The notes under the pieces: model-generated
What the model was told of the DNA's origin: nothing
What the model saw: only the letters and a program-made list of their open reading frames with translations
Databases searched by the model: none
Shown: positions 1 to 5,740 of the stretch, piece after piece
Position numbering within the stretch: position 1 is the first letter of the stretch
How the letters are laid out: every line of letters begins with the position of its first letter
Origin: an uncultured Clostridium sp.
Lineage (GTDB): Bacteria; Bacillota; Clostridia; Clostridiales; Clostridiaceae
NCBI GenBank assembly: GCA_946575275.1
Contig: CAMNZV010000038.1
Span: forward strand, 1 to 9,993
DNA: 9,993 nt
Direction of reading: 5' to 3'
Position numbers and translations under genes: made by a program

Positions 1-21
1 AAAATGCAAAAGGAATACTAG
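1..21 (+). CDS. Possible 3' end of an upstream gene
   Basis: From base 1 one frame reads K-M-Q-K-E-Y and then a TAG stop at 19-21, immediately before and overlapping the first base of the folE ribosome binding site. This is the spacing expected for an upstream gene in the same operon. Only six codons are visible, so neither the family nor even the existence of the gene can be established from this window. Confidence 0.25.
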   Translation, partial: KMQKEY

Positions 22-28
22 GAGGAAA

Positions 29-592
29 ATGCAATTGGTAGATAAAGAAAAAGTAATTCAAGGAGTAAAACTTATTTTAGAAGGAATAGGTGAAGATACA
101 ACAAGGGAAGGACTTATTGAAACTCCAGAAAGAATTGCAAAAATGTATGAAGAAATTTTTTTTGGAATGGAAAAGGATGCAAGTGAACATTTATCTAAAA
201 CATTTCAAATTAATAGAGATGACTTAGTTTTAGAAAAAGATATTACATTTTATTCAATGTGCGAGCATCATCTAGTACCTTTTTATGGCAAAGCACATAT
301 TGCATATATACCAAATGGAAGAGTTGCAGGTCTTTCAAAACTTGCAAGAACAGTTGAGGTTTATGCTAAAAGACCACAATTACAAGAGAGATTAACATCA
401 CAAATTGCTGATGATTTAATGAAATACTTAGATGCAAAGGGTGTTATGGTTGTAATTGAAGCTGAACATATGTGTATGACAATGAGAGGTGTAAGAAAGC
501 CAGGAACTAGCACTTCTACAACAACCTATAGAGGGTATTTTGAAGAAGATTATAATTTACGACAAGAAGTTTTCACTTTAATAAATAGATAG
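29..592 (+). CDS. folE: GTP cyclohydrolase I (FolE)
   Basis: This enzyme converts GTP to 7,8-dihydroneopterin triphosphate and formate, the first step of folate synthesis, in the cytoplasm. The 187-residue length is normal for the bacterial type I enzyme. The segment around 76-88 ([13 protein letters not shown]) is the family hallmark. C78, H81 and C149 match the zinc ligands, and H80 matches the catalytic histidine. The region from 96 to 120 ([12 protein letters not shown], then KRPQ-Q-ERLT) and the G-x-R-KPG-T-S-T segment near 154-165 are also typical. The ATG at 29 is preceded by GGAGG at 21-25. It is the first complete gene of a four-gene folate operon, with the HD-domain gene starting 12 bases after its stop. 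Any operon promoter lies upstream of the window. The assignment is secure. Confidence 0.97.
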   Translation: MQLVDKEKVIQGVKLILEGIGEDTTREGLIETPERIAKMYEEIFFGMEKDASEHLSKTFQINRDDLVLEKDITFYSMCEHHLVPFYGKAHIAYIPNGRVAGLSKLARTVEVYAKRPQLQERLTSQIADDLMKYLDAKGVMVVIEAEHMCMTMRGVRKPGTSTSTTTYRGYFEEDYNLRQEVFTLINR

Positions 593-604
593 GAGATATT
601 CTCT

Positions 605-1081
605 TTGGATAAAATTAATGAGATTTTTAATAATAAAAAATATAATGACTATTTAAAAAGATTAATAAAGCTTGAGGAAACTAGGGAGTTTTGTGGACAT
701 AACATAGAACACTTTTTAGCAGTATCAAGAATTGCATATATCAAGGTTTTAGAAGAGGAATTACCCTATTCTAAGGAAGTTATATATGCTATTGGATTAT
801 TACATGATATAGGCAGAGTATTAGAGTATGAAAAAAATATTCCCCATAATGAAGGTAGTGTAATAATAGCAAAAGAAATATTAAAAGAAACTTCCTATAC
901 TAATCAGGAAAAAGATGTTATTTTAAAGGCTATATATTCTCATAGAAAAGAAGTAGAAGAAGATACCTTAGCAAAAATAATATATTTAAGTGATAAACTA
1001 TCAAGAAATTGCTTTAACTGCAAGGCAGAGGATAAGTGTTATTGGTCAAAGGATAAAAAGAATTTTAATAGTTCATATTAG
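605..1081 (+). CDS. HD-domain phosphohydrolase in the folate operon
   Basis: This 158-residue soluble protein has the metal-binding pattern of the HD superfamily: H36 in an N-I-E-H segment, H67-D68 in G-L-L-H-D-I-G, H81 in I-P-H-N-E, H113 in Y-S-H-R, and D130 in L-S-D-K. The C-terminus adds a cysteine group, C136, C139 and C145, in C-F-N-C-K-A-E-D-K-C-Y-W, which could hold a metal or a disulfide. HD proteins hydrolyse phosphate esters, often of nucleotides. The start is TTG at 605, with AGGAG at 591-595 overlapping the folE stop, and no in-frame ATG fits better. It lies between folE and folP, with gaps of 12 and 14 bases, so it is almost certainly co-transcribed. Its exact substrate is unknown. 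Context suggests a pterin phosphate, perhaps the dihydroneopterin triphosphate made by FolE, but this is inference. Confidence 0.85.
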   Translation: MDKINEIFNNKKYNDYLKRLIKLEETREFCGHNIEHFLAVSRIAYIKVLEEELPYSKEVIYAIGLLHDIGRVLEYEKNIPHNEGSVIIAKEILKETSYTNQEKDVILKAIYSHRKEVEEDTLAKIIYLSDKLSRNCFNCKAEDKCYWSKDKKNFNSSY

Positions 1082-1095
1082 AAAGGTAGATTAAA

Positions 1096-1905
1096 ATGAA
1101 AATTGGAAATAAGGAATTTAATATAGGAGAAAGAACTTACATAATGGGTATTTTAAACATAACACCAGATTCCTTCTCAGATGGTGGTAAATATAATACC
1201 ATAGACTTAGCAATAGAAAAGGCTAGACAGCTTATTTTAGATGGGGCAGATATATTAGATATTGGTGGTGAGTCTACTAGACCCAATTTTGAAAGGGTAG
1301 ATGCAAAGGATGAAATAAAAAGGGTAATTCCAGTTATTGAAGCTATTAAAAAAGAATTTAATATCCCAATTTCAATAGATACCTATAAAGGGGAAACAGC
1401 AGAGGCTGCAATTAATTCTGGTGCCAATATTATAAATGATATATGGGGATTTAAAATGGATGACAATATATCAAAGATTGCAGCTAAATACAATGTTCCA
1501 GTTGTTTTAATGCATAACAGGGAGAACATACCCTATAGCAATTTAATGAAGGATGTAATGTTTGATTTAATTACAAGTATAAATATTGCATTAGATAATG
1601 GAGTAAAAAGGGAAAATATAATTTTAGATCCAGGAATAGGATTTGCAAAAACCTACGAGGAAAACCTACAAGTTTTAAATAATTTAGAAGTTATTAAATC
1701 CTTAGAATTACCAATTTTACTTGGAACATCAAGAAAGTCAGTAATAGGATTAACCTTAGATCTTCCTACAGAAGAAAGAATTGAGGGAACTTTAAGTACA
1801 ACAGTCCTTGGTATTATGAAGGGTGCTGATTTTATTAGGGTTCATGATGTATTAGAGAATAAAAGAGCAGCCATTATGACAGATAAAATTCTTAGTGCAA
1901 GATAA
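1096..1905 (+). CDS. folP: Dihydropteroate synthase (FolP)
   Basis: This enzyme joins 6-hydroxymethyl-7,8-dihydropterin pyrophosphate to p-aminobenzoate to give 7,8-dihydropteroate, and is the target of sulfonamides. The 269-residue TIM-barrel protein has both family signatures: I-L-N-I-T-P-D-S-F-S-D-G-G at 19-31 and D-I-G-G-E-S-T-R-P at 55-63. Other conserved residues are D95 (S-I-D-T-Y), N114-D115, D178 in D-P-G-I-G-F, K214 in T-S-R-K-S, and R248 and H250 in R-V-H-D. All the usual pterin- and phosphate-binding residues appear to be present. The ATG at 1096 follows an AAAGG at 1082-1086. The folB-folK fusion begins 9 bases after its stop. The assignment is secure. Confidence 0.97.
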   Translation: MKIGNKEFNIGERTYIMGILNITPDSFSDGGKYNTIDLAIEKARQLILDGADILDIGGESTRPNFERVDAKDEIKRVIPVIEAIKKEFNIPISIDTYKGETAEAAINSGANIINDIWGFKMDDNISKIAAKYNVPVVLMHNRENIPYSNLMKDVMFDLITSINIALDNGVKRENIILDPGIGFAKTYEENLQVLNNLEVIKSLELPILLGTSRKSVIGLTLDLPTEERIEGTLSTTVLGIMKGADFIRVHDVLENKRAAIMTDKILSAR

Positions 1906-1914
1906 GGGAGAAAT

Positions 1915-2733
1915 ATGGATAAAATATATATAAAAGATTTAGAGATATTTGCAAATCATGGTGTATTTAATGAGGAAAAGACCTTAGGACAAAAATTCAT
2001 TTTAAATATAGAAGTATCTTTGTCCTTAAGAGAAGCAGCCAAAACAACAAACCTAACTAAATCAATAAATTATGGTGAGTTATGTCACAATATTGAAAAG
2101 GAATTTACAAGTAAGACCTTTGACTTAATAGAATCAGCAGCAGAAAATTTAGCAGAATATATTTTACTTAAGTATACATTGGCAAGCAGTGTTAAAATAA
2201 AGTTAAAGAAGCCTTGGGCACCTATTTTAAGACACTTAGAATATGCAGCAATTGAAATTAAACGAAGCAAACATGAAGCTTATATTTCAATTGGAAGCAA
2301 TGTAGGAGATAGGGAAAAAAACTTAAGAGAAGCAATTGAACTATTAAAAGAAAATAAACTAATAACAATTGAAAAAATATCATCATTTATAAATACAAAA
2401 CCATGGGGATTAGAGGATCAGGATGATTTCTTAAATGGTGCAATTAAAATAAAAACACTACTTAGTCATTATGAACTTATGGATGAGCTTTTAAAAATAG
2501 AAGAAAAAATGAAAAGGGAGAGAATTATAAAATGGGGGCCAAGGAATATAGATTTAGACATAATATTTTTTGATAATCTTGTAACCTCTGATGAACATAT
2601 TATATTGCCCCATCCAAGAATGGAGGAAAGGGAATTTGTACTAATGCCACTTTGTGAAATAGCGCCATACAAAATCCATCCTATTTTAAATAAAAGGGTA
2701 TTTAGATTACTAGAAGAAATTAATAACAATTAA
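1915..2733 (+). CDS. folBK: Bifunctional dihydroneopterin aldolase / HPPK (FolB-FolK fusion)
   Basis: This 272-residue protein carries two consecutive folate enzymes. Residues 1 to about 118 are dihydroneopterin aldolase, which makes 6-hydroxymethyl-7,8-dihydropterin and glycolaldehyde. It has the F-A-N-H-G-V-F motif, with E21, Y53 in I-N-Y-G-E, E73 and K99 at the positions of the known active-site residues. Residues from about 120 to 272 are 6-hydroxymethyl-7,8-dihydropterin pyrophosphokinase. They show Y-I-S-I-G-S-N-V-G-D near the start, the signature W-G-P-R-N-I-D-L-D-I at 207-216, and L-P-H-P-R at 231-235. Similar fusions are known in some streptococci. Here the linker is only a few residues (R-S-K-H-E). 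The ATG at 1915 has GGGAG at 1906-1910. Its stop is 2 bases from the stop of the convergent lipoprotein gene. Confidence 0.95.
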   Translation: MDKIYIKDLEIFANHGVFNEEKTLGQKFILNIEVSLSLREAAKTTNLTKSINYGELCHNIEKEFTSKTFDLIESAAENLAEYILLKYTLASSVKIKLKKPWAPILRHLEYAAIEIKRSKHEAYISIGSNVGDREKNLREAIELLKENKLITIEKISSFINTKPWGLEDQDDFLNGAIKIKTLLSHYELMDELLKIEEKMKRERIIKWGPRNIDLDIIFFDNLVTSDEHIILPHPRMEEREFVLMPLCEIAPYKIHPILNKRVFRLLEEINNN

Positions 2734-2745
2734 TATTATCTTCTA
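2711..2745. other. AT-rich hairpin across two convergent stop codons
   Basis: TAGAAGA at 2711-2717 pairs with TCTTCTA at 2739-2745. Inside it, ATTAAT at 2719-2724 pairs with ATTAAT at 2729-2734 around an AACA loop. The structure includes the stop codons of the folB-folK fusion and of the minus-strand lipoprotein gene. No T-run follows on either strand, so it is not a standard intrinsic terminator. It may still separate or stabilise the two converging transcripts. Confidence 0.35.
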
Positions 2746-3218
2746 TAAATATCCCTATATTGTACATGAACACAAAAATTATATAAATTATATCTAACAG
2801 GGATGTTATTCATTAGAATAATATCCTTTTGATATTTACCATCCCAAGGGTTTATAGTAATAATATTCTTATCATAAATTTTAATAAGATACTTTTCATT
2901 ATTAATAACAATTCTAATTTGATAAATTTCAGTTTCCGGTAAATCAATAGAATCTTGATAATTATCAGGTGTTAAAGAGTCTAAAAAATATTTAATTACT
3001 ATTTTTTCACTATCATCAATATTAATGCTTTTATGCATGTTCTTATCAAAAATATCAATAGTGTAATCTTCATTATTAATAAGTTTAGATTTTATTAAAT
3101 TTGTATAATAATTATTATTAGGTTTACTGTCAAAATGTATGTATTTAGGATCATCTAAACCGCACCCTTCAAATAAAAATATAAAAACTATTAAAGTTGA
3201 TGCTAATAATTTTTTCAT
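2736..3218 (-). CDS. Small lipoprotein of unknown function
   Basis: The product is 160 residues when started at the ATG at 3218. That start is chosen because GGAGG at 3228-3224 sits 5 bases upstream. A longer start at 3230 would place this ribosome binding site inside the gene. The N-terminus is a classic lipoprotein signal: M-K-K, a hydrophobic run L-I-V-F-I-F-L-F, then E-G-C with C19 as the likely lipidated residue. The E at -2 and F at -3 make the lipobox imperfect. The mature part is polar, rich in Asn, Asp, Lys and Ile, with no recognised catalytic motif. It vaguely resembles clostridial lipoproteins such as the DUF4883 group, but this was recalled rather than searched. It is probably anchored outside the membrane. 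It converges on the folate operon and is divergent from the pyruvate-kinase-like gene. Confidence 0.75.
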   Translation of the reverse strand: MKKLLASTLIVFIFLFEGCGLDDPKYIHFDSKPNNNYYTNLIKSKLINNEDYTIDIFDKNMHKSINIDDSEKIVIKYFLDSLTPDNYQDSIDLPETEIYQIRIVINNEKYLIKIYDKNIITINPWDGKYQKDIILMNNIPVRYNLYNFCVHVQYRDIYRR

Positions 3219-3283
3219 ATTTGCCTCCATTTATATATTTCATACTTATAATTTATTCTGTTTAAAATAAAATATGAAAAATA

Positions 3284-3339
3284 TTGTGATAATTAAACAT
3301 TTATTATAGTAATAATAAGTATCAAGTATAATGGGGGAG
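3284..3339 (+). promoter_or_regulatory. Weak promoter candidate and palindrome upstream of the pyruvate-kinase-like gene
   Basis: TTGTGA at 3284-3289 could act as a -35 element with TATAGT at 3305-3310 as the -10, but the spacer is only 15 bases. The palindrome TTATTAtagTAATAA at 3301-3315 overlaps the -10 and could be an operator. GGGGGAG at 3333-3339 is the ribosome binding site for the ATG at 3344. A perfect TATAAT at 3327-3332 lies too close to the start codon to serve this gene. Confidence 0.25.
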
Positions 3340-3343
3340 AAAC

Positions 3344-4354
3344 ATGCTACTAGTTGGGACAGTTGGACCTAATACTAAAGATAAGGGAATACTTAGAGAA
3401 ATAATTGATGAGGGCATAAATACATTAAGATTTAATTTTTCACATGGGGACATAAATGAATTTAATGATATTTTAAAAAATGCAAGAGAGATAAAAAAAG
3501 ATATACATATAATGCAAGATTTATCAGGAAGTAAAATTAGGGTTTCTAAAAAACTGCAATACATTTACAAATTATATAACAATGAAGATGTGATTTTTTG
3601 TGGATATGATAATTATGAAAATTCATCAAATCATAAGAAAATAATTCCTTTAAATATTTCAATTAAAGAACTTTTACGGGGTAACTATAAGGAATTAACA
3701 ATGAAGGATGGAACAATAAAATTTAAAATTGTATCTAAAAGTAAAGATTATTTAATTGCAAAGGTTGTTAAAGGGGGAATAGTTAGGGCTGAAAAAGGCT
3801 GTAATATTAAAAATTTTGACAGGAGTAATAAATCCTTATCAATTAAGGATAAGGAGGATATGTTATGGGCAATAGAAAATAAAGTAGAAATCATTTGTCA
3901 GTCCTATGTTGAAAAGAAGGAAGATATTATAGAGGTTAAAAACTATTTAAATGAAATAAATAAGCATAGTGATTATAATCCTAAAATTTGGGCTAAGGTT
4001 GAAAGTAAATTAGGGGTTAAAAACATAATGGAAATTACAAATGAAGCTGATGGAATTGTTGTAGGTCGTGGAGATTTAATTCCTGAAACTTCTTTAATTA
4101 CAGCTCCCATTTATGAGGATAAGATAATAATATGTGCTGTAAACAATAAAAAGGATATTATTATAGCAACTCATATTTTAGATAGTATGAAGGATGGTAC
4201 AATACCACAATTACCAGAGGTTGTTTCTATATTTAACTATATCAATAGGGGAATAAAAGGTTTTATGCTAGCTGGAGAAACTTCAGTTGGAAAAGCCCCA
4301 ATAAAAACTGTTAAATTTATAAAAAAGGTTGTAGATTATTATGAAAAGGTGTAA
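3344..4354 (+). CDS. Pyruvate-kinase-like protein lacking the C-terminal domain
   Basis: The 336-residue product matches the barrel (A) and B domains of pyruvate kinase, which normally converts phosphoenolpyruvate and ADP to pyruvate and ATP. The order is G-T-V-G-P near the N-terminus, L-R-F-N-F-S-H-G at 28-35, D-L-S-G-S-K-I-R at 59-66, a B domain from about 65 to 155 with K-D-G at 121-123, A-K-V-E-S at 217-221, G-R-G-D-L at 241-245, I-A-T at 274-276, and A-G-E-T-S at 310-314. R29, N31, S33, D59, K218, E220, D244 and T276 correspond to substrate- and metal-binding residues. The family is usually about 470-585 residues. This protein stops at the end of the barrel and lacks the C domain used for allosteric control and subunit contacts. 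The G-V-E-I-P segment after R-G-D-L is also altered (I-P-E-T-S). The start at 3344 is fixed by an in-frame TAA at 3329-3331. Activity is plausible but unproven, and it is unlikely to be the main glycolytic enzyme. Confidence 0.85.
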   Translation: MLLVGTVGPNTKDKGILREIIDEGINTLRFNFSHGDINEFNDILKNAREIKKDIHIMQDLSGSKIRVSKKLQYIYKLYNNEDVIFCGYDNYENSSNHKKIIPLNISIKELLRGNYKELTMKDGTIKFKIVSKSKDYLIAKVVKGGIVRAEKGCNIKNFDRSNKSLSIKDKEDMLWAIENKVEIICQSYVEKKEDIIEVKNYLNEINKHSDYNPKIWAKVESKLGVKNIMEITNEADGIVVGRGDLIPETSLITAPIYEDKIIICAVNNKKDIIIATHILDSMKDGTIPQLPEVVSIFNYINRGIKGFMLAGETSVGKAPIKTVKFIKKVVDYYEKV

Positions 4355-4436
4355 GGTTATACCTTTTATGTGGGTTGCTATTGGCATATGTATACTTTAT
4401 TTACTTTATAAAACCATTCAAATCTTTTTTTATTAG
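4341..4436 (+). CDS. Possible 31-residue membrane peptide
   Basis: An ATG at 4341 opens a 31-codon frame ending at TAG 4434-4436. It overlaps the last 14 bases of the pyruvate-kinase-like gene in another frame. The peptide begins M-K-R-C-K and then runs W-V-A-I-G-I-C-I-L-Y-L-L-Y, followed by a lysine and a short aromatic tail. This is the layout of a single-span small membrane protein with a positive N-terminus. The only upstream ribosome site is AAAAAAGG at 4321-4328, 12 bases away, which is weak. A second in-frame ATG is at 4368. The frame may be chance in AT-rich DNA; it is listed because it fills an otherwise empty 146-base gap. Confidence 0.3.
   Translation: MKRCKVIPFMWVAIGICILYLLYKTIQIFFY
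4344..4367 (+). terminator. Weak terminator-like hairpin at the end of the pyruvate-kinase-like gene
   Basis: AAAAGGTGTA at 4344-4353 pairs with TATACCTTTT at 4358-4367, a 10-bp stem with one G-T wobble and a 4-base loop. It contains the stop codon of the pyruvate-kinase-like gene. The T-run is only four bases and belongs to the stem, so termination is probably partial or the structure has another role. Confidence 0.35.
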
Positions 4437-4446
4437 GAATATGCAT

Positions 4447-4498
4447 AAACCTCTAATTATTGGCAATACTAAAGGTATAGTAGCAAATTTGGAGGTTT
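4447..4498 (+). promoter_or_regulatory. Hairpin that could hide the ribosome binding site of the NERD-like gene
   Basis: AAACCTC at 4447-4453 is complementary to GAGGTTT at 4492-4498, and AATT at 4455-4458 to AATT at 4486-4489. The 27-base loop holds a smaller hairpin, ATACT-AAA-GGTAT. The 3' arm covers most of the GGAGG at 4491-4495 that serves the ATG at 4501. Folding would therefore restrain translation of the next gene. It does not match any riboswitch class I recognise. Confidence 0.4.
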
Positions 4499-4500
4499 TT

Positions 4501-5298
4501 ATGTTTTATTTAAAAAAGGCAATATACTTTGTAACAGCTTTAATTATAGTTTATTATATTTATGCAATTTCTGTATTGCTTTTAAAAGTAGGCTTTAAAA
4601 GTGCATCTAAGGAATTTTTTTTCTTAAGTTTAAGTATTTATTTACTTATTCCAGTTATTAAAGGAATTAAATATAGAAAAATTATTACCGATGATTTAAT
4701 ACTAAGCTATAGGATAAATAAAATATTAAAAAAAATAAACTTTAAAAATATAACTAAAATACAAGATGTTACAATAAAAAATACTAGAGGTGAGACAGAA
4801 CTACCTTGTATAATTACAACAGATAATGGGATTTATAATATTTATTTTTGTAACTATAAGGGAAGGTATTTAATTTCAGATGATAATAATTGGTTTCTAA
4901 AGGATAACAAATCCCAATTAACAAAGGTAGAATCACCTATTAATTATATTAAAGAAAATCGTAATGTTTTAAGGGAGAACTTCAATGAAGAGGAAATAAT
5001 AGATGTAATTATAATGACAGATTTTTTTTCAAATGTTATTGAAAAAGATAATTCAACAGTACCAATAATAAAAATAAATGAATTACCTGCTTTTATAGAA
5101 GATTATGAAGGGGAAGATATCTTTAAAGAAGAGAATATCTACGATAAATTGTATCCAATCATATATAAAGAAAAGGATTTGTCAAATAATCTAAAAATAT
5201 ATAATAAATATTTAGATAATGTATGGCAGTATAGAAGTCGATTTACTTTTATTTGCTTTTCAATAATGTTTTATATTTTTAGGGTAATTGGAATTTAA
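4501..5298 (+). CDS. Membrane-anchored NERD-like protein with substituted nuclease residues
   Basis: The ATG at 4501 has GGAGG at 4491-4495, so the product is 265 residues. An upstream in-frame TTG at 4375 has no good ribosome site. Hydrophobic segments at about 8-29 and 38-55 look like two membrane spans, and the C-terminal 248-265 is also hydrophobic. Residues of about 70-200 resemble the NERD (nuclease-related) domain: G-E-T-E-L at 97-101, D-N-G-I-Y at 108-112, and N-Y-K-G at 118-121, followed by a tryptophan at 131. In NERD proteins the core reads E-I-D ... V-I-E-x-K-N-Y-K-G. Here the aspartate is P102, the glutamate is Y115 and the lysine is C117, so nuclease activity is not expected. 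The domain assignment is by eye. It lies downstream of the pyruvate-kinase-like gene on the same strand and may share its transcript. Confidence 0.6.
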   Translation: MFYLKKAIYFVTALIIVYYIYAISVLLLKVGFKSASKEFFFLSLSIYLLIPVIKGIKYRKIITDDLILSYRINKILKKINFKNITKIQDVTIKNTRGETELPCIITTDNGIYNIYFCNYKGRYLISDDNNWFLKDNKSQLTKVESPINYIKENRNVLRENFNEEEIIDVIIMTDFFSNVIEKDNSTVPIIKINELPAFIEDYEGEDIFKEENIYDKLYPIIYKEKDLSNNLKIYNKYLDNVWQYRSRFTFICFSIMFYIFRVIGI

Positions 5299-5317
5299 TT
5301 ATGTAACCAATTACCCT
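5281..5317. other. Perfect 11-bp hairpin between convergent genes
   Basis: AGGGTAATTGG at 5281-5291 is exactly complementary to CCAATTACCCT at 5307-5317, with a 15-base loop. The 5' arm codes for the last residues of the NERD-like protein, and the stop codon is in the loop. It sits between convergent genes, where a two-way terminator would be expected. However, T's precede and A's follow the stem on the plus strand, so the usual T-run is missing in both directions. Confidence 0.5.
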
Positions 5318-5327
5318 ATAAATAGAC

Positions 5328-5630
5328 TTATTCGTATTTAAATTTAATAGATATTTCTTTGATTTCTCCTTTAGAATTCTTTCTAATTGAGAAATGTTTA
5401 ATATCAGCACAATCTGTGGTTAATTGGTGATTTAATTCAGTAATAGTAGCCTTAGTATTTTTAATGATACCACCATCTTCTACAACTGTAAATCTTGACT
5501 TCCTACAAGTTGTTTCATTATTGTCATCATCAATGACTACATAATATTCAACAGCTTCATCAATTACCGCATATTCTTTTCCAAGAGTTAGACTAGAACA
5601 TAAATTATTATCAATACATTTCAATTTCAT
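5328..5630 (-). CDS. Small acidic protein of unknown function
   Basis: The 100-residue product starts at the ATG at 5630, with GGAGGT at 5642-5637 just upstream at a spacing of 6. It has no signal peptide or membrane span and should be cytosolic. The first half (M-K-L-K-C-I-D-N, then L-T-L-G-K-E-Y-A-V-I-D, then a run of acidic residues, then R-K-S-R-F-T-V-V) recalls small beta-rich SH3-like proteins common in Firmicutes and their phages. I cannot name a family. Cysteines are at 5, 11, 42 and 74. A good sigma-A-type promoter with direct repeats lies directly upstream, so it is probably transcribed alone. The downstream boundary is a perfect hairpin. Confidence 0.75.
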   Translation of the reverse strand: MKLKCIDNNLCSSLTLGKEYAVIDEAVEYYVVIDDDNNETTCRKSRFTVVEDGGIIKNTKATITELNHQLTTDCADIKHFSIRKNSKGEIKEISIKFKYE

Positions 5631-5672
5631 TTTTTTACCTCCAATAGATAATAGAATATTATTTTCAATTAT

Positions 5673-5701
5673 ATTCTACACAAAAATTAGGAAAAAGTAA
5701 A
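5673..5701 (-). promoter_or_regulatory. Promoter of the 100-residue minus-strand gene
   Basis: Read on the minus strand, TTTACT (5701-5696) and TAGAAT (5678-5673) are separated by 17 bases. This fits a vegetative promoter, with four and five of six consensus bases. The predicted start near 5666 leaves a leader of about 36 bases containing GGAGGT. Confidence 0.6.
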
Positions 5702-5730
5702 ACATTTAATAAAGTTTTGAAAACATTTAA
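5699..5730. repeat. Two direct repeats next to the promoter of the 100-residue gene
   Basis: AAAACATTTAA occurs at 5699-5709 and again at 5720-5730, exactly 21 bases apart, or two helical turns. The first copy overlaps the -35 element by three bases. The spacing and position suit a regulator binding on one face of the DNA, although AT-rich DNA makes chance repeats likelier. Confidence 0.45.
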
Positions 5731-5740
5731 CTTAGTTATT

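Noticed and set aside
2085..2270. 61-residue minus-strand reading frame inside the folB-folK gene
   Set aside because: It lies wholly inside a secure gene, has no ribosome binding site, and its translation is low-complexity hydrophobic text as expected for the reverse of coding DNA.
2469..2729. 86-residue minus-strand reading frame inside the FolK half
   Set aside because: It is antisense to the conserved HPPK signature region, with a serine- and isoleucine-rich translation and no family resemblance.
3219..3230. Four-residue longer start of the lipoprotein
   Set aside because: The ribosome binding site GGAGG would overlap this start codon; the ATG at 3218 is correctly spaced and begins a typical M-K-K signal peptide.
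3327..3332. Perfect TATAAT just before the pyruvate-kinase-like gene as its promoter
   Set aside because: The transcript would start within about five bases of the ATG and lose the ribosome binding site, and no -35 fits.
3322..3564. 80-residue minus-strand frame over the start of the pyruvate-kinase-like gene
   Set aside because: It is antisense to the conserved L-R-F-N-F-S-H-G region and has no start signals.
4375..4500. 42-residue N-terminal extension of the NERD-like protein from a TTG
   Set aside because: No ribosome binding site supports the TTG or the in-frame ATG at 4441, whereas the ATG at 4501 has GGAGG at ideal spacing.
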